From: Pseudolysobacter antarcticus
Lineage (GTDB): Bacteria > Pseudomonadota > Gammaproteobacteria > Xanthomonadales > Rhodanobacteraceae
DNA length: 64,000 nt
Reading direction: 5' to 3'
NCBI RefSeq assembly: GCF_004168365.1
Contig: NZ_CP035704.1
Coordinates: 620,001 to 684,000 of the forward strand
Shown here: piece by piece, positions 18,679 through 27,893 of the stretch
Numbering within the stretch: position 1 is the stretch's first letter
Layout: the number at the start of each line of letters is the position of its first letter
Translations under genes and position numbers: made by a program
The notes under the pieces: generated by a model
The model's input: the letters and a program-made list of their open reading frames with translations, nothing else
Database searches by the model: none
What the model was told of the DNA's origin: nothing

Positions 18679-19445
18679 ACGTTAAGCCGCAACGATTTGC
18701 CCCACTGAGTGATTCGATCGCGCAGATCGGCGCATGCACCTTGTTCCTGTTTTCGATCTTGGCTGCGGTGCCGCGTTCGTTGCTCAAACCGCGCCTGTTG
18801 ATCCAGCAGATTTATTTCATCGGCGCGATGAGTCTGGTCATCATCATGACCTGCGGCCTGTTTGTCGGCATGGTGCTCGGCCTGCAAAGCTACAACGCCT
18901 TGAGTACGTTTGGCGCGACCGAAAAAGTCAGCACCTTGCTGGCGTTGTCGTTGTTCCGCGAACTCGGGCCGGTCATCACCGTGCTGTTGTTTGCCGGCCG
19001 TGCAGGTACTTCGATCACGGCCGAAATCGGCCTGATGCGCGCGACCGATCAACTCGCCGCGATGGAGATGATGGCAGTCGACCCGATGTCGTACGTGATC
19101 GCACCGCGCTTTCTTGCGGGCGTGATTTCGATGCCGCTGCTCGCCAGCGTGTTCAACATGATGGGCATCCTCGGCGGCTTTCTCGTGACGGTGAGTTGGC
19201 TCGGCGTCGACAGCGGTACGTTCTGGTCGAACATGACCGATAGCGTCGCGCTCGGCAAGGATATTTTGAACGGTGTGGCGAAGGCGTTTGCGTTCGGTAT
19301 TGTCTCGACCCTGATCGCCGTGTACCAAGGCTACACGACACCGGCGACTAGCGAAGGTGTTGCCTACGCGACCACGCGCACGGTGGTGTTTTCCTCGATC
19401 GCGATCCTCGCCATCGACTTTCTGATGACTGCATTTTTGCTGTGA
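18675..19445 (+). CDS. mlaE: Phospholipid transport permease MlaE
   Basis: Inner-membrane permease of the Mla ABC complex, 256 residues with about five membrane segments. Family motifs include ELGPVITVLLFAGRAGTSIT and EIGLMRATDQLAAMEMMAVD. It overlaps mlaF (ATGA) and is followed by mlaD after 10 bases. Confidence 0.95.
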   Translation: MNVKPQRFAPLSDSIAQIGACTLFLFSILAAVPRSLLKPRLLIQQIYFIGAMSLVIIMTCGLFVGMVLGLQSYNALSTFGATEKVSTLLALSLFRELGPVITVLLFAGRAGTSITAEIGLMRATDQLAAMEMMAVDPMSYVIAPRFLAGVISMPLLASVFNMMGILGGFLVTVSWLGVDSGTFWSNMTDSVALGKDILNGVAKAFAFGIVSTLIAVYQGYTTPATSEGVAYATTRTVVFSSIAILAIDFLMTAFLL

Positions 19446-19455
19446 GTAGATTCCC

Positions 19456-19998
19456 ATGAGCCAGAAACGCTCTTTTCAATTCGGCACCGGGCTGTTCATT
19501 CTGCTGGGTTTTGCGGCGCTCGGTTTTCTCGCGACACAAACCACCAGCCTGGCCAACTACACCGAAGGCGCGACCTACAATGTGGTTGGTCATTTCACCA
19601 ATATCGGCCAGCTGAAATTGCGCGCGCCGGTGAAGATTGCGGGTGTGCGCATCGGTTCGGTCAAGGCGATCACGCTCACGCCGGACAAGCTCGATGCGGT
19701 GGTCACGCTCGGCATCGACAAGCGTTATGTGCAGATCCCGGATGATTCCGCCGCCGCGATATTCACCAGCGGTTTATTGGGCGACCAGTACGTTGGCATC
19801 CAGCCCGGCGGCTCGCCGGACATGCTCAAGGAAGGCGACCAATTCGTGCTGACCCAGAACGCGATGCAACTCGAAGAGCTGATCGGCAAATTCCTGGTAG
19901 GCAGCGACACACCGAAAAAAGATGCGCCACCGAAACCCGCTGCCGATGGCGCCGACAAATCTGCCGCAGACAAACCTGCGCCGCAACCGAACAAATAA
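19456..19998 (+). CDS. mlaD: Periplasmic MCE-domain lipid-binding protein MlaD
   Basis: A 180-residue protein with an N-terminal membrane anchor (about 10-27, TGLFILLGFAALGFLATQ) and one MCE domain, including the motif RAPVKIAGVRIGSVKAITL. MlaD forms a hexameric ring that channels phospholipids to the MlaFE core. The C-terminal 30 residues are a Lys/Pro/Ala-rich low-complexity tail. It is in the expected place between mlaE and mlaC. Confidence 0.94.
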   Translation: MSQKRSFQFGTGLFILLGFAALGFLATQTTSLANYTEGATYNVVGHFTNIGQLKLRAPVKIAGVRIGSVKAITLTPDKLDAVVTLGIDKRYVQIPDDSAAAIFTSGLLGDQYVGIQPGGSPDMLKEGDQFVLTQNAMQLEELIGKFLVGSDTPKKDAPPKPAADGADKSAADKPAPQPNK

Positions 19999-20014
19999 AC
20001 TTCAGGAGATCCAC

Positions 20015-20647
20015 ATGCTGCGAATTCTGGCTTTTTCCTTCTTCCTCGGGCTAGCCGCCATCGCGCCGGCACGTGCCGCGTCGCCGCCGCCGGATCAGGT
20101 TGTGGCGGGGCTCGTCGACGATCTCAGCAAGACCCTCGATGCGCGTCGTACCGAGTTGCAGGCGAATCGCGAGGAGCTGCTGAAGACGATCGATCGTTTG
20201 CTGCTGCCGCATTTCGATATCGACTATGCCTCGATCCTCGTGCTCGGCCAGTACGCGCCGAAGGCCACGCCGGAACAGCGCGCGCGCTTCGCCAAGGCGT
20301 TCTACAACTCGCTCGCGCATCGTTATGCCGAAGGCCTGCTCAAGTACACCGAAGGCAGGGTCAAGGTGCTGGCTTTCCGTGGCGAACTCAACGACAAGCG
20401 CACCATCGTGCAGACCCAGGTCGCGCTCGACGATGGCAAGAATGCTTCGGTGGATTATGCGTTCCGCAAAACCAAAGATGGCGAATGGAAAGCCTACGAC
20501 GTAATCATCGAAGGTATTTCCTACATCAGCAATTATCGCAATCAGGTTGCCGCTGAAATCCAGAAAACCAATATCGATGCCTTGATCGCTCGCCTCGAAA
20601 CTCAGGGCGAAAAAGCTCTTGAATCGATGGAAGACGACAAGAAGTGA
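20015..20647 (+). CDS. mlaC: Periplasmic phospholipid shuttle MlaC
   Basis: A 210-residue periplasmic protein (signal peptide MLRILAFSFFLGLAAIAPAR, cut near ARA) that carries phospholipids between MlaA in the outer membrane and MlaD in the inner membrane. It has the family's Tol-Ttg2-like core: LLPHFDIDYASILVLG, FAKAFYNSLAHRYAEGLLKY and DVIIEGISYISNYRNQ. The start ATG follows AGGAGA at ideal spacing. The stop overlaps the GTG start of mlaB. Confidence 0.95.
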   Translation: MLRILAFSFFLGLAAIAPARAASPPPDQVVAGLVDDLSKTLDARRTELQANREELLKTIDRLLLPHFDIDYASILVLGQYAPKATPEQRARFAKAFYNSLAHRYAEGLLKYTEGRVKVLAFRGELNDKRTIVQTQVALDDGKNASVDYAFRKTKDGEWKAYDVIIEGISYISNYRNQVAAEIQKTNIDALIARLETQGEKALESMEDDKK

Positions 20648-20961
20648 GCGTGTCGGCGGCACCGTTCCAGGCAAGTGCAGGCAACACGCCCGGCAGCTTG
20701 ATGTTGTCCGGAGTGCTGGATTTTGCAACGGCCCCGGCCGTGTTTGCGCAAAGCGGGGAATGGTTCAAACCCGATATCTGCGAGATCGATCTCGCCGGTA
20801 TCAGCAAGGCCGATAGCGCCGCGCTGGCGATGCTGGTGGTGTGGGCCGCGCAGGTCCAGTGGCGTGGCAATACGCTGTCTTATCGGCACGTACCGGAAGG
20901 TTTGCGCGCGTTGGCGAAATCCTGCGCGGTGGATGCGGTGCTGAACATTCGCGCCGATTGA
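20644..20961 (+). CDS. mlaB: STAS-domain regulator MlaB
   Basis: A 105-residue STAS-domain protein, the small cytoplasmic subunit that supports MlaF activity. The STAS pattern is visible in the central part: CEIDLAGISKADSAALAMLV, in which the conserved D-x-x-G/S-x-x-S/T region is recognisable. The start is GTG, overlapping the mlaC stop in GTGA, which implies translational coupling. It ends the mlaFEDCB operon, about 40 bases before a strong terminator. Confidence 0.88.
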   Translation: MSVSAAPFQASAGNTPGSLMLSGVLDFATAPAVFAQSGEWFKPDICEIDLAGISKADSAALAMLVVWAAQVQWRGNTLSYRHVPEGLRALAKSCAVDAVLNIRAD

Positions 20962-21000
20962 ATCGTTATCGCATGGTGGCCGCGCCGATCAATCCGGCAT

Positions 21001-21033
21001 AAAAAAATCCCCGCAGTTCGCGGGGATTTTTTT
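21001..21033. terminator. Symmetric bidirectional terminator between mlaB and mlaA
   Basis: A perfect 14-bp stem (AAAAAAATCCCCGC, loop AGTTC, GCGGGGATTTTTTT) sits between two convergent genes. It has a GC core and a T run on each strand, so it can terminate mlaFEDCB from the left and mlaA from the right. Confidence 0.93.
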
Positions 21034-21048
21034 AACTATCAGAACGGG

Positions 21049-21870
21049 TCAGTGTTTCGACGGTGGATTCTGCGTGGCCGGTTTGTTCTCGACTTTCTGC
21101 TGTTCTTCGAGCAACTTCTCGGCCTGATTATCGTTGATGCCCTGCATTTGATCGAGCACATCACTGGGTGGATCACCCGCATAGATATAATGCAACATCA
21201 CCTGGCGATAGGCATCACGCACGAACACGTAAGGATCGTAGGCATTTGCCAGCACGCTATCCGAATCAAGCTGGTTGGTGCGCTTGGTGATCAGGAACAG
21301 CAGCTCGGGCGTATAGGTGTACCAATCGCCGCGTGCGGCGGGATACATCTCGATCGGATTGTAGAAACTGTCGACCGGGAAATGCAGGATGTCGCGCGCC
21401 GTGGTCGGACCCAGAAACGGCACCACGAGGTACGGGCCATCCGGCACACCCCATTTCGCCAGGGTCACGCTGAAATCTTGATCGCTGAGCGGCACGCCCA
21501 TCTTCGAGGCCGGATCGAAAAATCCGGCGATACCGAAAGTGAAGTTGACCGCAAATCGGCTCGACGTGACCAGCGCATCACGCGGCGCGCCTTGCAGCAG
21601 CTCGTTCACCACGGTCACCGGCAAGCGGATGTTGGTGAAGAAATTGCCGATCGAACGGCGTACCGGTGCCGGTGTAACGGCGCGGTAAGTTTGCGCCGCA
21701 GGCCGGATCGCGACGCGATCCATGGTCTGGTTGAACGCAAACGTCTGGCGATTGAATTTTTCCCACGGATCGTCGGTGCGCGTTTTGGCGGGTGCACAGG
21801 CGGTCAAGACCAGCGCCGCACTTGCACTCAGGGCGAAGTTGAGAATCCAGCGGAATTTGGCAGTCGGCAT
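21049..21870 (-). CDS. mlaA: Outer-membrane phospholipid lipoprotein MlaA (VacJ)
   Basis: A 273-residue lipoprotein with lipobox LTAC after a hydrophobic leader. Family motifs include DPWEKFNRQTFAFNQTMDR, RFAVNFTFGIAGFFDPASKM and LPVTVVNELLQG. MlaA removes mislocalised phospholipids from the outer leaflet of the outer membrane with porin and passes them to MlaC. The gene converges on mlaFEDCB across a shared terminator. The start MPTAKF was preferred over an ATG 15 codons upstream because it gives a normal lipoprotein signal. Confidence 0.95.
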   Translation of the reverse strand: MPTAKFRWILNFALSASAALVLTACAPAKTRTDDPWEKFNRQTFAFNQTMDRVAIRPAAQTYRAVTPAPVRRSIGNFFTNIRLPVTVVNELLQGAPRDALVTSSRFAVNFTFGIAGFFDPASKMGVPLSDQDFSVTLAKWGVPDGPYLVVPFLGPTTARDILHFPVDSFYNPIEMYPAARGDWYTYTPELLFLITKRTNQLDSDSVLANAYDPYVFVRDAYRQVMLHYIYAGDPPSDVLDQMQGINDNQAEKLLEEQQKVENKPATQNPPSKH

Positions 21871-22072
21871 ACAGAAGGTCTGTGTCGGGCGGTGGACGAT
21901 GTCACTCTGCAACAACGGGCTTGGTTAGTACGCAGTTTCGCCCAAGGATGCTGAACGCATGGTTAGAATAATTGAACTTTGGGGCGTTATGCAGCCGCAC
22001 AAGGCAGCGCTGCATATTTAGCCGATTATCGTGAAATTGGCGTGCGCATGCCAGCCGCAACGCGGTTCGAGT

Positions 22073-22102
22073 TTGCCGCGCAGGCGTGCCACAGCGTACA
22101 AT
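22073..22102 (+). promoter_or_regulatory. Candidate sigma-70 promoter for rpoZ-spoT
   Basis: TTGCCG (22073-22078) and TACAAT (22097-22102) are separated by 18 bases, 44 bases before the rpoZ start. The 275-base gap between mlaA and rpoZ otherwise shows no gene. Confidence 0.5.
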
Positions 22103-22145
22103 CGCAATCCGTAAATTTTTGATTACTTTCGATTTTGAGGTTTTT

Positions 22146-22436
22146 ATGGCTCGCATTACCGTAGAAGATTGCCTCGAAGTGGTGGATAACCGCTTCGAAT
22201 TGGTGCTGATGGCGACCAAACGTGCGCGCCAGTTGTCCAAAGGTGCTGATCCGTTCGTTGATGCCGTCAACGACAAACCAACCGTGCTCGCTCTGCGCGA
22301 AATCGCTGGCCGCAAGGTTAATCGTGCACAGATCGACGAGATCGAAAAGCAGGAACGCGCCCGCGCCGAACGCGAAGCGCTGGAATGGGCGGCCGCTGAA
22401 GTCGATGACGATATTTCCAAAGGTGGCGATGATTGA
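22146..22436 (+). CDS. rpoZ: RNA polymerase omega subunit
   Basis: A 96-residue protein starting [20 protein letters not shown], the hallmark of RpoZ, followed by [18 protein letters not shown] and [10 protein letters not shown]. Omega promotes RNA polymerase assembly and forms part of a ppGpp binding site. It is followed by spoT after 57 bases on the same strand, the usual gammaproteobacterial order. Confidence 0.97.
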   Translation: MARITVEDCLEVVDNRFELVLMATKRARQLSKGADPFVDAVNDKPTVLALREIAGRKVNRAQIDEIEKQERARAEREALEWAAAEVDDDISKGGDD

Positions 22437-22493
22437 TCATGGCGTGTAGATACCGCCAGCACGCCCGCGCCTGAGTCATCGGGCGACAGGACG

Positions 22494-24650
22494 ATGCGCG
22501 CGGCCTCTGGCAAAACGTCCGCAATACCTGTCGTGCCAGCGGATGTACTCGCACTGGAAAAACGCCTCGCGGCATACCTGCCGCAGGAGCAGATCCTGCG
22601 CGTGCGGCGCGCGTATGAAATCGGTGCGCAGGCGCACTCCGGGCAAACCCGCAAAAGTGGTGAACCCTACATAACGCATCCGGTTGCCGTGGCTGGCATC
22701 CTGGTCGATCTAGGCGTCGATGCCGAGACGATCATCGCCGCGATCCTGCACGACACCCTCGAAGACACTTTGCTTTCGCGCGAAGAACTGGAACATGAGT
22801 TCGGTGCGGCTGTGGCCGAGATGGTCGATGGTGTCACCAAGCTCGACAAGGTGCAGTTCAAGAGTCGCCAGGAAGCCGCAGCCGAATCGTTCCGCAAGAT
22901 GCTGCTGGCGATGGCGCGCGATCTGCGTGTGATCCTGATCAAACTCGCCGATCGCCTGCACAATATGCGCACGATCGGTTCGATGGCGATCGATTCGCGG
23001 CGCCGTATCGCCCGCGAGACGCTCGATATCTACGCACCGATCGCGCAACGTCTGGGCATGAACCAGTTCAAAGCCGAGCTGCAGGATCTGGGGTTTCGCG
23101 CGCTGTATCCAGATCGCCATCGCATCATCGAGGCGCGTATCAAGAACGTGCTCGGCAACCGCCGCGAGGCGATGGGCAAGATCGAGATGGCGTGCTCGGC
23201 GCGCCTCGATCATGAAAAACTCGCGCATCGCATTGTCAGCAGGATCAAGTCGCCGTATAGCATCTACACCAAGATGCGCGAGGATCGCAAAACCTTCGCC
23301 CAGGTGATGGACGTCTACGGTTTTCGCGTGGTCGTGCCGCAGGTGATGAACTGTTATCACGCGCTGGGCGCGGTGCATGGTTTGTACAAACCGCTGGATA
23401 CGCGCTTCCGCGATTTCATCGCGATCCCGAAAGCCAACGGTTACCAATCGCTGCACACGGTGTTGTTCGGTCCTTTCGGCGCGCCAATCGAAATCCAGAT
23501 TCGCACCGAAGACATGGACACCGTGGCCGAGCGTGGCGTCGCCGCGCACTGGGTTTACAAGAACGATGGCAGCGCGGTCAACAGCGCGCAGAATCGTGCG
23601 CGCGAATGGGTGGCCGGGCTGGTCGACGCGCAAACGCGCGAATCCTCGTCGATCGATTTTCTCGAAAACGTCAAGGTCGATCTGTTCCCCGACGAAGTGT
23701 ATTTGTTCACGCCGAAAGGCCGCATCCTCGCGCTGCCGCGCAATGCGAGCGCGCTGGATTTTGCCTACGCCGTGCACACCGATGTCGGCGACCACGCCGT
23801 GGCCGCGCGCATCGACACCAAGCTCGCGCCGTTGCGCACGCGCCTGAGCAGCGGCCAGACCGTCGAGATCATCACCGCGCCATCGGCCGTGCCGAGTCCG
23901 CAATGGCTTGAATACGTGGTGTCGAGCAAGGCGCGCACCGCAATCCGACATTTTCTGAAACATCTGCAACACGAAGACGCGGTCGAACTCGGTCACCGCA
24001 TGCTCGATCGTGCGCTGGATGCACGCAATATTTCGTTCGATAGTATTCCGACCGACGTGCTCGATCGTTTTGTGCTCGACAACAAGTTCAAGCGCCTCGA
24101 AGAGCTGCTCGCCGACATCGCACTCGGCAATCGCATGCCGGATCAGGTCGCGCGTCAATTGCTCGAAATGCAGGGCGATCTCGCGCACACACACCAGCCG
24201 CGTGCGCATGAAAAAATTCTCATCAGCGGCGCCGAACGCGGTGTGCTGAGTTTCGCACGCTGCTGTTATCCGATCCCGGGCGACGCCATCGTCGGTTATC
24301 TTTCGGCCGGCAAGGGCGTGGTCGTGCATCGCGCCGAATGTCCGAACGTGGCCGATTATCGCAAGACACCCGAACGCCTCGTGGCGATGGACTGGGACGC
24401 GAACGTGCAAGGCGATTATCGCGCGCAACTTCGTGTGGAATCCGACAACAAACCCGGCGTCCTCGCAACCGTGGCCGCTGCGATCGCCGAGGCCGATTCG
24501 AATATCGAAAATGTCGAATACAAAGAGTTGGACAACCAGTATGCCACGCTGTTGTTCACGATCGAGGTGCGCAACACCCAGCATTTCGATGCGGTCGTGC
24601 GCCGCGTGCAACGTGCCATCGTGGTGCACGGCGCGTATCGGCATCCGTAG
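22494..24650 (+). CDS. spoT: Bifunctional (p)ppGpp synthetase/hydrolase SpoT
   Basis: A 718-residue RelA/SpoT homologue. The N-terminal HD hydrolase domain carries the intact metal motif HDTLEDT near residue 85, the synthetase domain follows (YGFRVVVPQVMNCYHALG and FIAIPKANGYQSLHTVLF), then a TGS domain (VYLFTPKGRILALPRNASAL) and a C-terminal ACT domain (YRAQLRVESDNKPGVLATVA). The intact HD residues indicate real hydrolase activity. Downstream of rpoZ; no recG or trmH follows, as kduD faces it convergently 33 bases away. Confidence 0.96.
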   Translation: MRAASGKTSAIPVVPADVLALEKRLAAYLPQEQILRVRRAYEIGAQAHSGQTRKSGEPYITHPVAVAGILVDLGVDAETIIAAILHDTLEDTLLSREELEHEFGAAVAEMVDGVTKLDKVQFKSRQEAAAESFRKMLLAMARDLRVILIKLADRLHNMRTIGSMAIDSRRRIARETLDIYAPIAQRLGMNQFKAELQDLGFRALYPDRHRIIEARIKNVLGNRREAMGKIEMACSARLDHEKLAHRIVSRIKSPYSIYTKMREDRKTFAQVMDVYGFRVVVPQVMNCYHALGAVHGLYKPLDTRFRDFIAIPKANGYQSLHTVLFGPFGAPIEIQIRTEDMDTVAERGVAAHWVYKNDGSAVNSAQNRAREWVAGLVDAQTRESSSIDFLENVKVDLFPDEVYLFTPKGRILALPRNASALDFAYAVHTDVGDHAVAARIDTKLAPLRTRLSSGQTVEIITAPSAVPSPQWLEYVVSSKARTAIRHFLKHLQHEDAVELGHRMLDRALDARNISFDSIPTDVLDRFVLDNKFKRLEELLADIALGNRMPDQVARQLLEMQGDLAHTHQPRAHEKILISGAERGVLSFARCCYPIPGDAIVGYLSAGKGVVVHRAECPNVADYRKTPERLVAMDWDANVQGDYRAQLRVESDNKPGVLATVAAAIAEADSNIENVEYKELDNQYATLLFTIEVRNTQHFDAVVRRVQRAIVVHGAYRHP

Positions 24651-24682
24651 CCGCTAGGTAACGTTCGTCGATTTAACAACGA

Positions 24683-25453
24683 TCAACGCGCGAGCCAGCC
24701 GCCATCGACCGCCAGCACCGCGCCGTGCACGTAATCGGACGCACGTGAGGCAAGGAACACCGCAGCGCCGCCGAGATCGGCTGGATCGCCCCAGCGTGCC
24801 GCCGGAATACGTTCGAGGATGGCCCGGTTGCGCATCTCGTCCGCGCGCAACGCGGTCGTATTGTTGGTCGCGAAATAACCCGGTGCGATCGCATTGACGT
24901 TGATCCCGCGCGCTGCCCATTCGTTCGCCAACAGCCGCGTGATGCCGAGCAAACCACTCTTGCTGGCCGTGTACGAGGCCACGCGAATGCCGCCTTGGAA
25001 CGACAGCATCGAGGCGATGTTGATGATCTTTCCGCCACGATTTTCTGCCACCCAGCGGCGCGCAACGGCTTGGCACAGGAAGAAGGCGGATTTCAGGTTC
25101 ACGTCGACGACGCTATCCCAATCGTCCTCGGTAAAATCGAGTGCGTCGTTGCGCCGGATCGTGCCGGCGTTGTTGATGAGAATATCGATGCCGCCGAGCT
25201 GCGCAACGGCCGTATCGATGATTGCCGGCGCGGCTTTGCTGTCGTCGAGATTCGCTTCGATCCACACCCCACGCCGACCTACCGCGGTGATCGCCGCAAG
25301 CGTTTCATGCGGCGCGGTGCGCCCGACTGCGGCGATATCGGCGCCCGCCTGCGCCAGCGCAATCGCGATCGCCTGGCCCAGGCCGGTGTTGGCGCCAGTG
25401 ACCAAAGCGACACACCCATCGAGACGAAAAAGATCGTTCACCGTTGTGCTCAT
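24683..25453 (-). CDS. kduD: 2-dehydro-3-deoxy-D-gluconate 5-dehydrogenase KduD
   Basis: A short-chain dehydrogenase that reduces 2,5-diketo-3-deoxygluconate to 2-keto-3-deoxygluconate in pectin breakdown. In 256 residues the SDR features are clear: cofactor loop [21 protein letters not shown] ([13 protein letters not shown]), and the active site S...YxxxK ([11 protein letters not shown] and [16 protein letters not shown]), the latter highly typical of KduD. Start MSTTVND overlaps the kduI stop in ATGA. It is the last gene of uxaC-kduI-kduD. Confidence 0.93.
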   Translation of the reverse strand: MSTTVNDLFRLDGCVALVTGANTGLGQAIAIALAQAGADIAAVGRTAPHETLAAITAVGRRGVWIEANLDDSKAAPAIIDTAVAQLGGIDILINNAGTIRRNDALDFTEDDWDSVVDVNLKSAFFLCQAVARRWVAENRGGKIINIASMLSFQGGIRVASYTASKSGLLGITRLLANEWAARGINVNAIAPGYFATNNTTALRADEMRNRAILERIPAARWGDPADLGGAAVFLASRASDYVHGAVLAVDGGWLAR

Positions 25454-26346
25454 TTCAACTGGCAAATGTCGAGCTGTTGCATGTCGGTGTAGTCGAGATT
25501 TTCACCGCCCATCGCCCAGATGAAACAATAGTTGGCGGTGCCCGAACCCATGTGGATCGACCACGGCGGCGACACCACGGCTTCATCATTCTGCAGTACC
25601 AGATGACGCATCTCGGCGGGTTGTCCCATGAAATGCATGACGCGTTGATCCGGCTTGAGATCGAAGTAAAAATACACCTCCGAGCGGCGGTCGTGCAGAT
25701 GCGGCGGCATGGTATTCCACACGCTGCCGGTTTTCAGTACGGTCAGGCCGAGCAGCAACTGCGCCGACTTGCAGGTCGCCGGCACGATGTACTGATAAAT
25801 CGTGCGCTCGTTCGAGGTTTCGAGGGCACCGCGTTGCAGTGACACGGCCTGATTGATCGAGATCAATTTGGTTTCAAAGCGTGCATGCGCCGGCGTCGAG
25901 GCGAGATAAAACTTTGCCGGATTGGCGGCATCCGCTGATGTGAATTCAACCTGCTCGCTGCCCATCGGCACGTACAAACCATCCTTCGGTTGCAGGTGGT
26001 AGGTTTGGCCATCCACCACCACGCTGCCAGCGCCGCCACCGACATTGACGATGCCGAGTTCGCGTCGTTCAAGAAACGGTTTGCCTTTCGCCGCCGCCGG
26101 TTCGGTTTGCGCAGGCAGAACCACGCGCTGCGTTACCGGTGCCGCGCCGCCAATCACAAATCGCTCGTAGTGCGTGTAGTTCAGCGACACCTGATCCGGT
26201 CTGAACAAATCGCTGATCAGGTAACGATCACGCAAGGTGTCGTTGTCGGCGCCGTGGATCGAATCCGGATGCGTGGCGTGGTAGGTTTTGGTAAACAAGG
26301 TCGTACTCCGGGCGGTTGGTAACGTAGTGCTTTCGGGCGGATGCAT
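25450..26346 (-). CDS. kduI: 5-dehydro-4-deoxy-D-glucuronate isomerase KduI
   Basis: The cupin-type zinc isomerase converting 5-keto-4-deoxyuronate to 2,5-diketo-3-deoxygluconate. The family blocks are [38 protein letters not shown] and the zinc site [18 protein letters not shown] (two His and one Glu), with the fourth ligand in [19 protein letters not shown]. At 298 residues it is slightly longer than usual. The chosen ATG overlaps the uxaC stop by one base (TGATG), giving translational coupling; a later start is also possible. Confidence 0.95.
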   Translation of the reverse strand: MHPPESTTLPTARSTTLFTKTYHATHPDSIHGADNDTLRDRYLISDLFRPDQVSLNYTHYERFVIGGAAPVTQRVVLPAQTEPAAAKGKPFLERRELGIVNVGGGAGSVVVDGQTYHLQPKDGLYVPMGSEQVEFTSADAANPAKFYLASTPAHARFETKLISINQAVSLQRGALETSNERTIYQYIVPATCKSAQLLLGLTVLKTGSVWNTMPPHLHDRRSEVYFYFDLKPDQRVMHFMGQPAEMRHLVLQNDEAVVSPPWSIHMGSGTANYCFIWAMGGENLDYTDMQQLDICQLK

Positions 26347-27809
26347 CAAAGCCGATAGGCGCGTTTTGGCAGGCGATAGGCCAGATCGATCGCGACCTCG
26401 GTCGCCTCGTTTTCGTCGAGCCGATGTTCGGCGACGAGTCGCGCGAGATAAGCGCAATCAACCCGTCGCGCGGTATCGTGGCGTGCCGGGATCGAGAGAA
26501 ATGCGCGCGTGTCGTCGTTGAAACCCACGGTGTTGTAGAAGCCGGCGGTTTCGGTAGTCTGTTCGCGAAAACGCATGAGGCCTTCGGGGCTGTCATGGAA
26601 CCACCACGCCGGGCCGAGTTTGAGCGCGGGATAATGTCCGGCGAGCGGTGCGAGTTCGCGGCTGTAGCTGGTTTCGTCAAGCGTGAACACAATGATCGTG
26701 AGGCCAGGCTCGTTGCCGTAACGATCCAGCAAGGGTTTCAGCGCGCGTACGTATTCGGTCGCGGTCGGAATATCGGCGCCCTTGTCGCGGCCATAATTGT
26801 CGAACAAAAAACGATTGTGATTACGCCACGAGCCCGGATGAATCTGCAGCACAAAACCGTCATCCAGGCTCATGCGTGCCATCTCGGTGAGCATCTGCGC
26901 GCGGAACAATTCCGCATCATTGGCATCGAAGCGACCGGCGACAATTCGCTGGAACAATCGCTGCGCTTCGGCTGTGGACAAGTCGGCGGTGCGCGCGGTC
27001 GGATGGCCATGATCCGATGAGGTCGTGCCGATTTGCGCAAACGCATGGCGTCGGAATTGATGCGCAGCGAGATAGCCGTGCCAGTCGTGCGTATCCTCGC
27101 CGCTGAGCTCGGCGAAACGCCCGAGCGCATCGCGAAATTGCTCGTGTTCGGGATCAACCACCGGGTCGGGACGATATGCGCTGATTACTCGTCCGTTCCA
27201 GCCGCTGGCGCGAATCGCGCGATGATGTTCGAGACTGTCGAGCGGCGATTCGGTGGTCGCCAATACCTCGATATTGAATTGATCGAACAATGCGCGCGGG
27301 CGGAATTTCGGCGTCGCGAGCGCCGCGGTGATCGTGTCGTAATAGTGATCGGCGGTAGTGGCATCGAGCGCGACATCAAGGCCGAACAGCTTGACGAATG
27401 TCTGGTTGAGCCAGACGGTCGATGGCGTGCCGCGAAACAGATACCAGTGTTCGGCGAACAGCCGCCACGCCGCGCGTGGATCGACAGATTTCGCGGCAGC
27501 CGCCGACAGCGGCGACTTCGCGGCAATGCCGAGTTCATCCAGCTTGATGCCGTGGCTGTACAGCATGCGATACAGATAATGATCCGGCGTCAGCAGCAAC
27601 TCGGTGGCGCTTGCAAACGGCGCGTCGCTGGCAAACCAGGCCGGATCGGTATGGCCGTGCGGGCTGATGATTGGCAGGTCGCGCACGCCACTATAAAGGC
27701 GACGGGCGATCGCGCGTTGAGTCGGTTCGGCAGGGAAAAGTCGATCCTCGTGCACGATCAAGGCACGTTCGACAGGACGGAGCGATGAGGCGGCGCGCAA
27801 GGAAACCAT
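26346..27809 (-). CDS. uxaC: Uronate isomerase UxaC
   Basis: An amidohydrolase-superfamily isomerase that converts D-galacturonate to tagaturonate and D-glucuronate to fructuronate. The 487-residue protein has the N-terminal metal motif [42 protein letters not shown] and the C-terminal [19 protein letters not shown]. It heads the uxaC-kduI-kduD operon, and a regulator-type operator lies 30 bases upstream of its ATG. Confidence 0.95.
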   Translation of the reverse strand: MVSLRAASSLRPVERALIVHEDRLFPAEPTQRAIARRLYSGVRDLPIISPHGHTDPAWFASDAPFASATELLLTPDHYLYRMLYSHGIKLDELGIAAKSPLSAAAAKSVDPRAAWRLFAEHWYLFRGTPSTVWLNQTFVKLFGLDVALDATTADHYYDTITAALATPKFRPRALFDQFNIEVLATTESPLDSLEHHRAIRASGWNGRVISAYRPDPVVDPEHEQFRDALGRFAELSGEDTHDWHGYLAAHQFRRHAFAQIGTTSSDHGHPTARTADLSTAEAQRLFQRIVAGRFDANDAELFRAQMLTEMARMSLDDGFVLQIHPGSWRNHNRFLFDNYGRDKGADIPTATEYVRALKPLLDRYGNEPGLTIIVFTLDETSYSRELAPLAGHYPALKLGPAWWFHDSPEGLMRFREQTTETAGFYNTVGFNDDTRAFLSIPARHDTARRVDCAYLARLVAEHRLDENEATEVAIDLAYRLPKRAYRL

Positions 27810-27838
27810 GCCGCATGATAACGCCGCAACGGTGTTTT

Positions 27839-27852
27839 GGAAACCGGTGTCA
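27839..27852 (-). promoter_or_regulatory. Candidate uronate operator upstream of uxaC
   Basis: The minus strand reads TGACACCGGTTTCC, a near-palindrome centred on CCGG. It is 30 bases upstream of the uxaC ATG. The 20 bases from AATGACACC through CCAAAA are shared with the site before uxaA in the same orientation to the gene. Confidence 0.75.
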
Positions 27853-27893
27853 TTTTTGCTAGAAGCGATCTACTCAATAGCGGATTTTGCTGC

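Noticed and set aside
22710-24644. A 644-codon minus-strand open frame opposite spoT
   Set aside because: Antisense to an intact SpoT; the translation is His/Arg/Asp-rich with no recognisable family.
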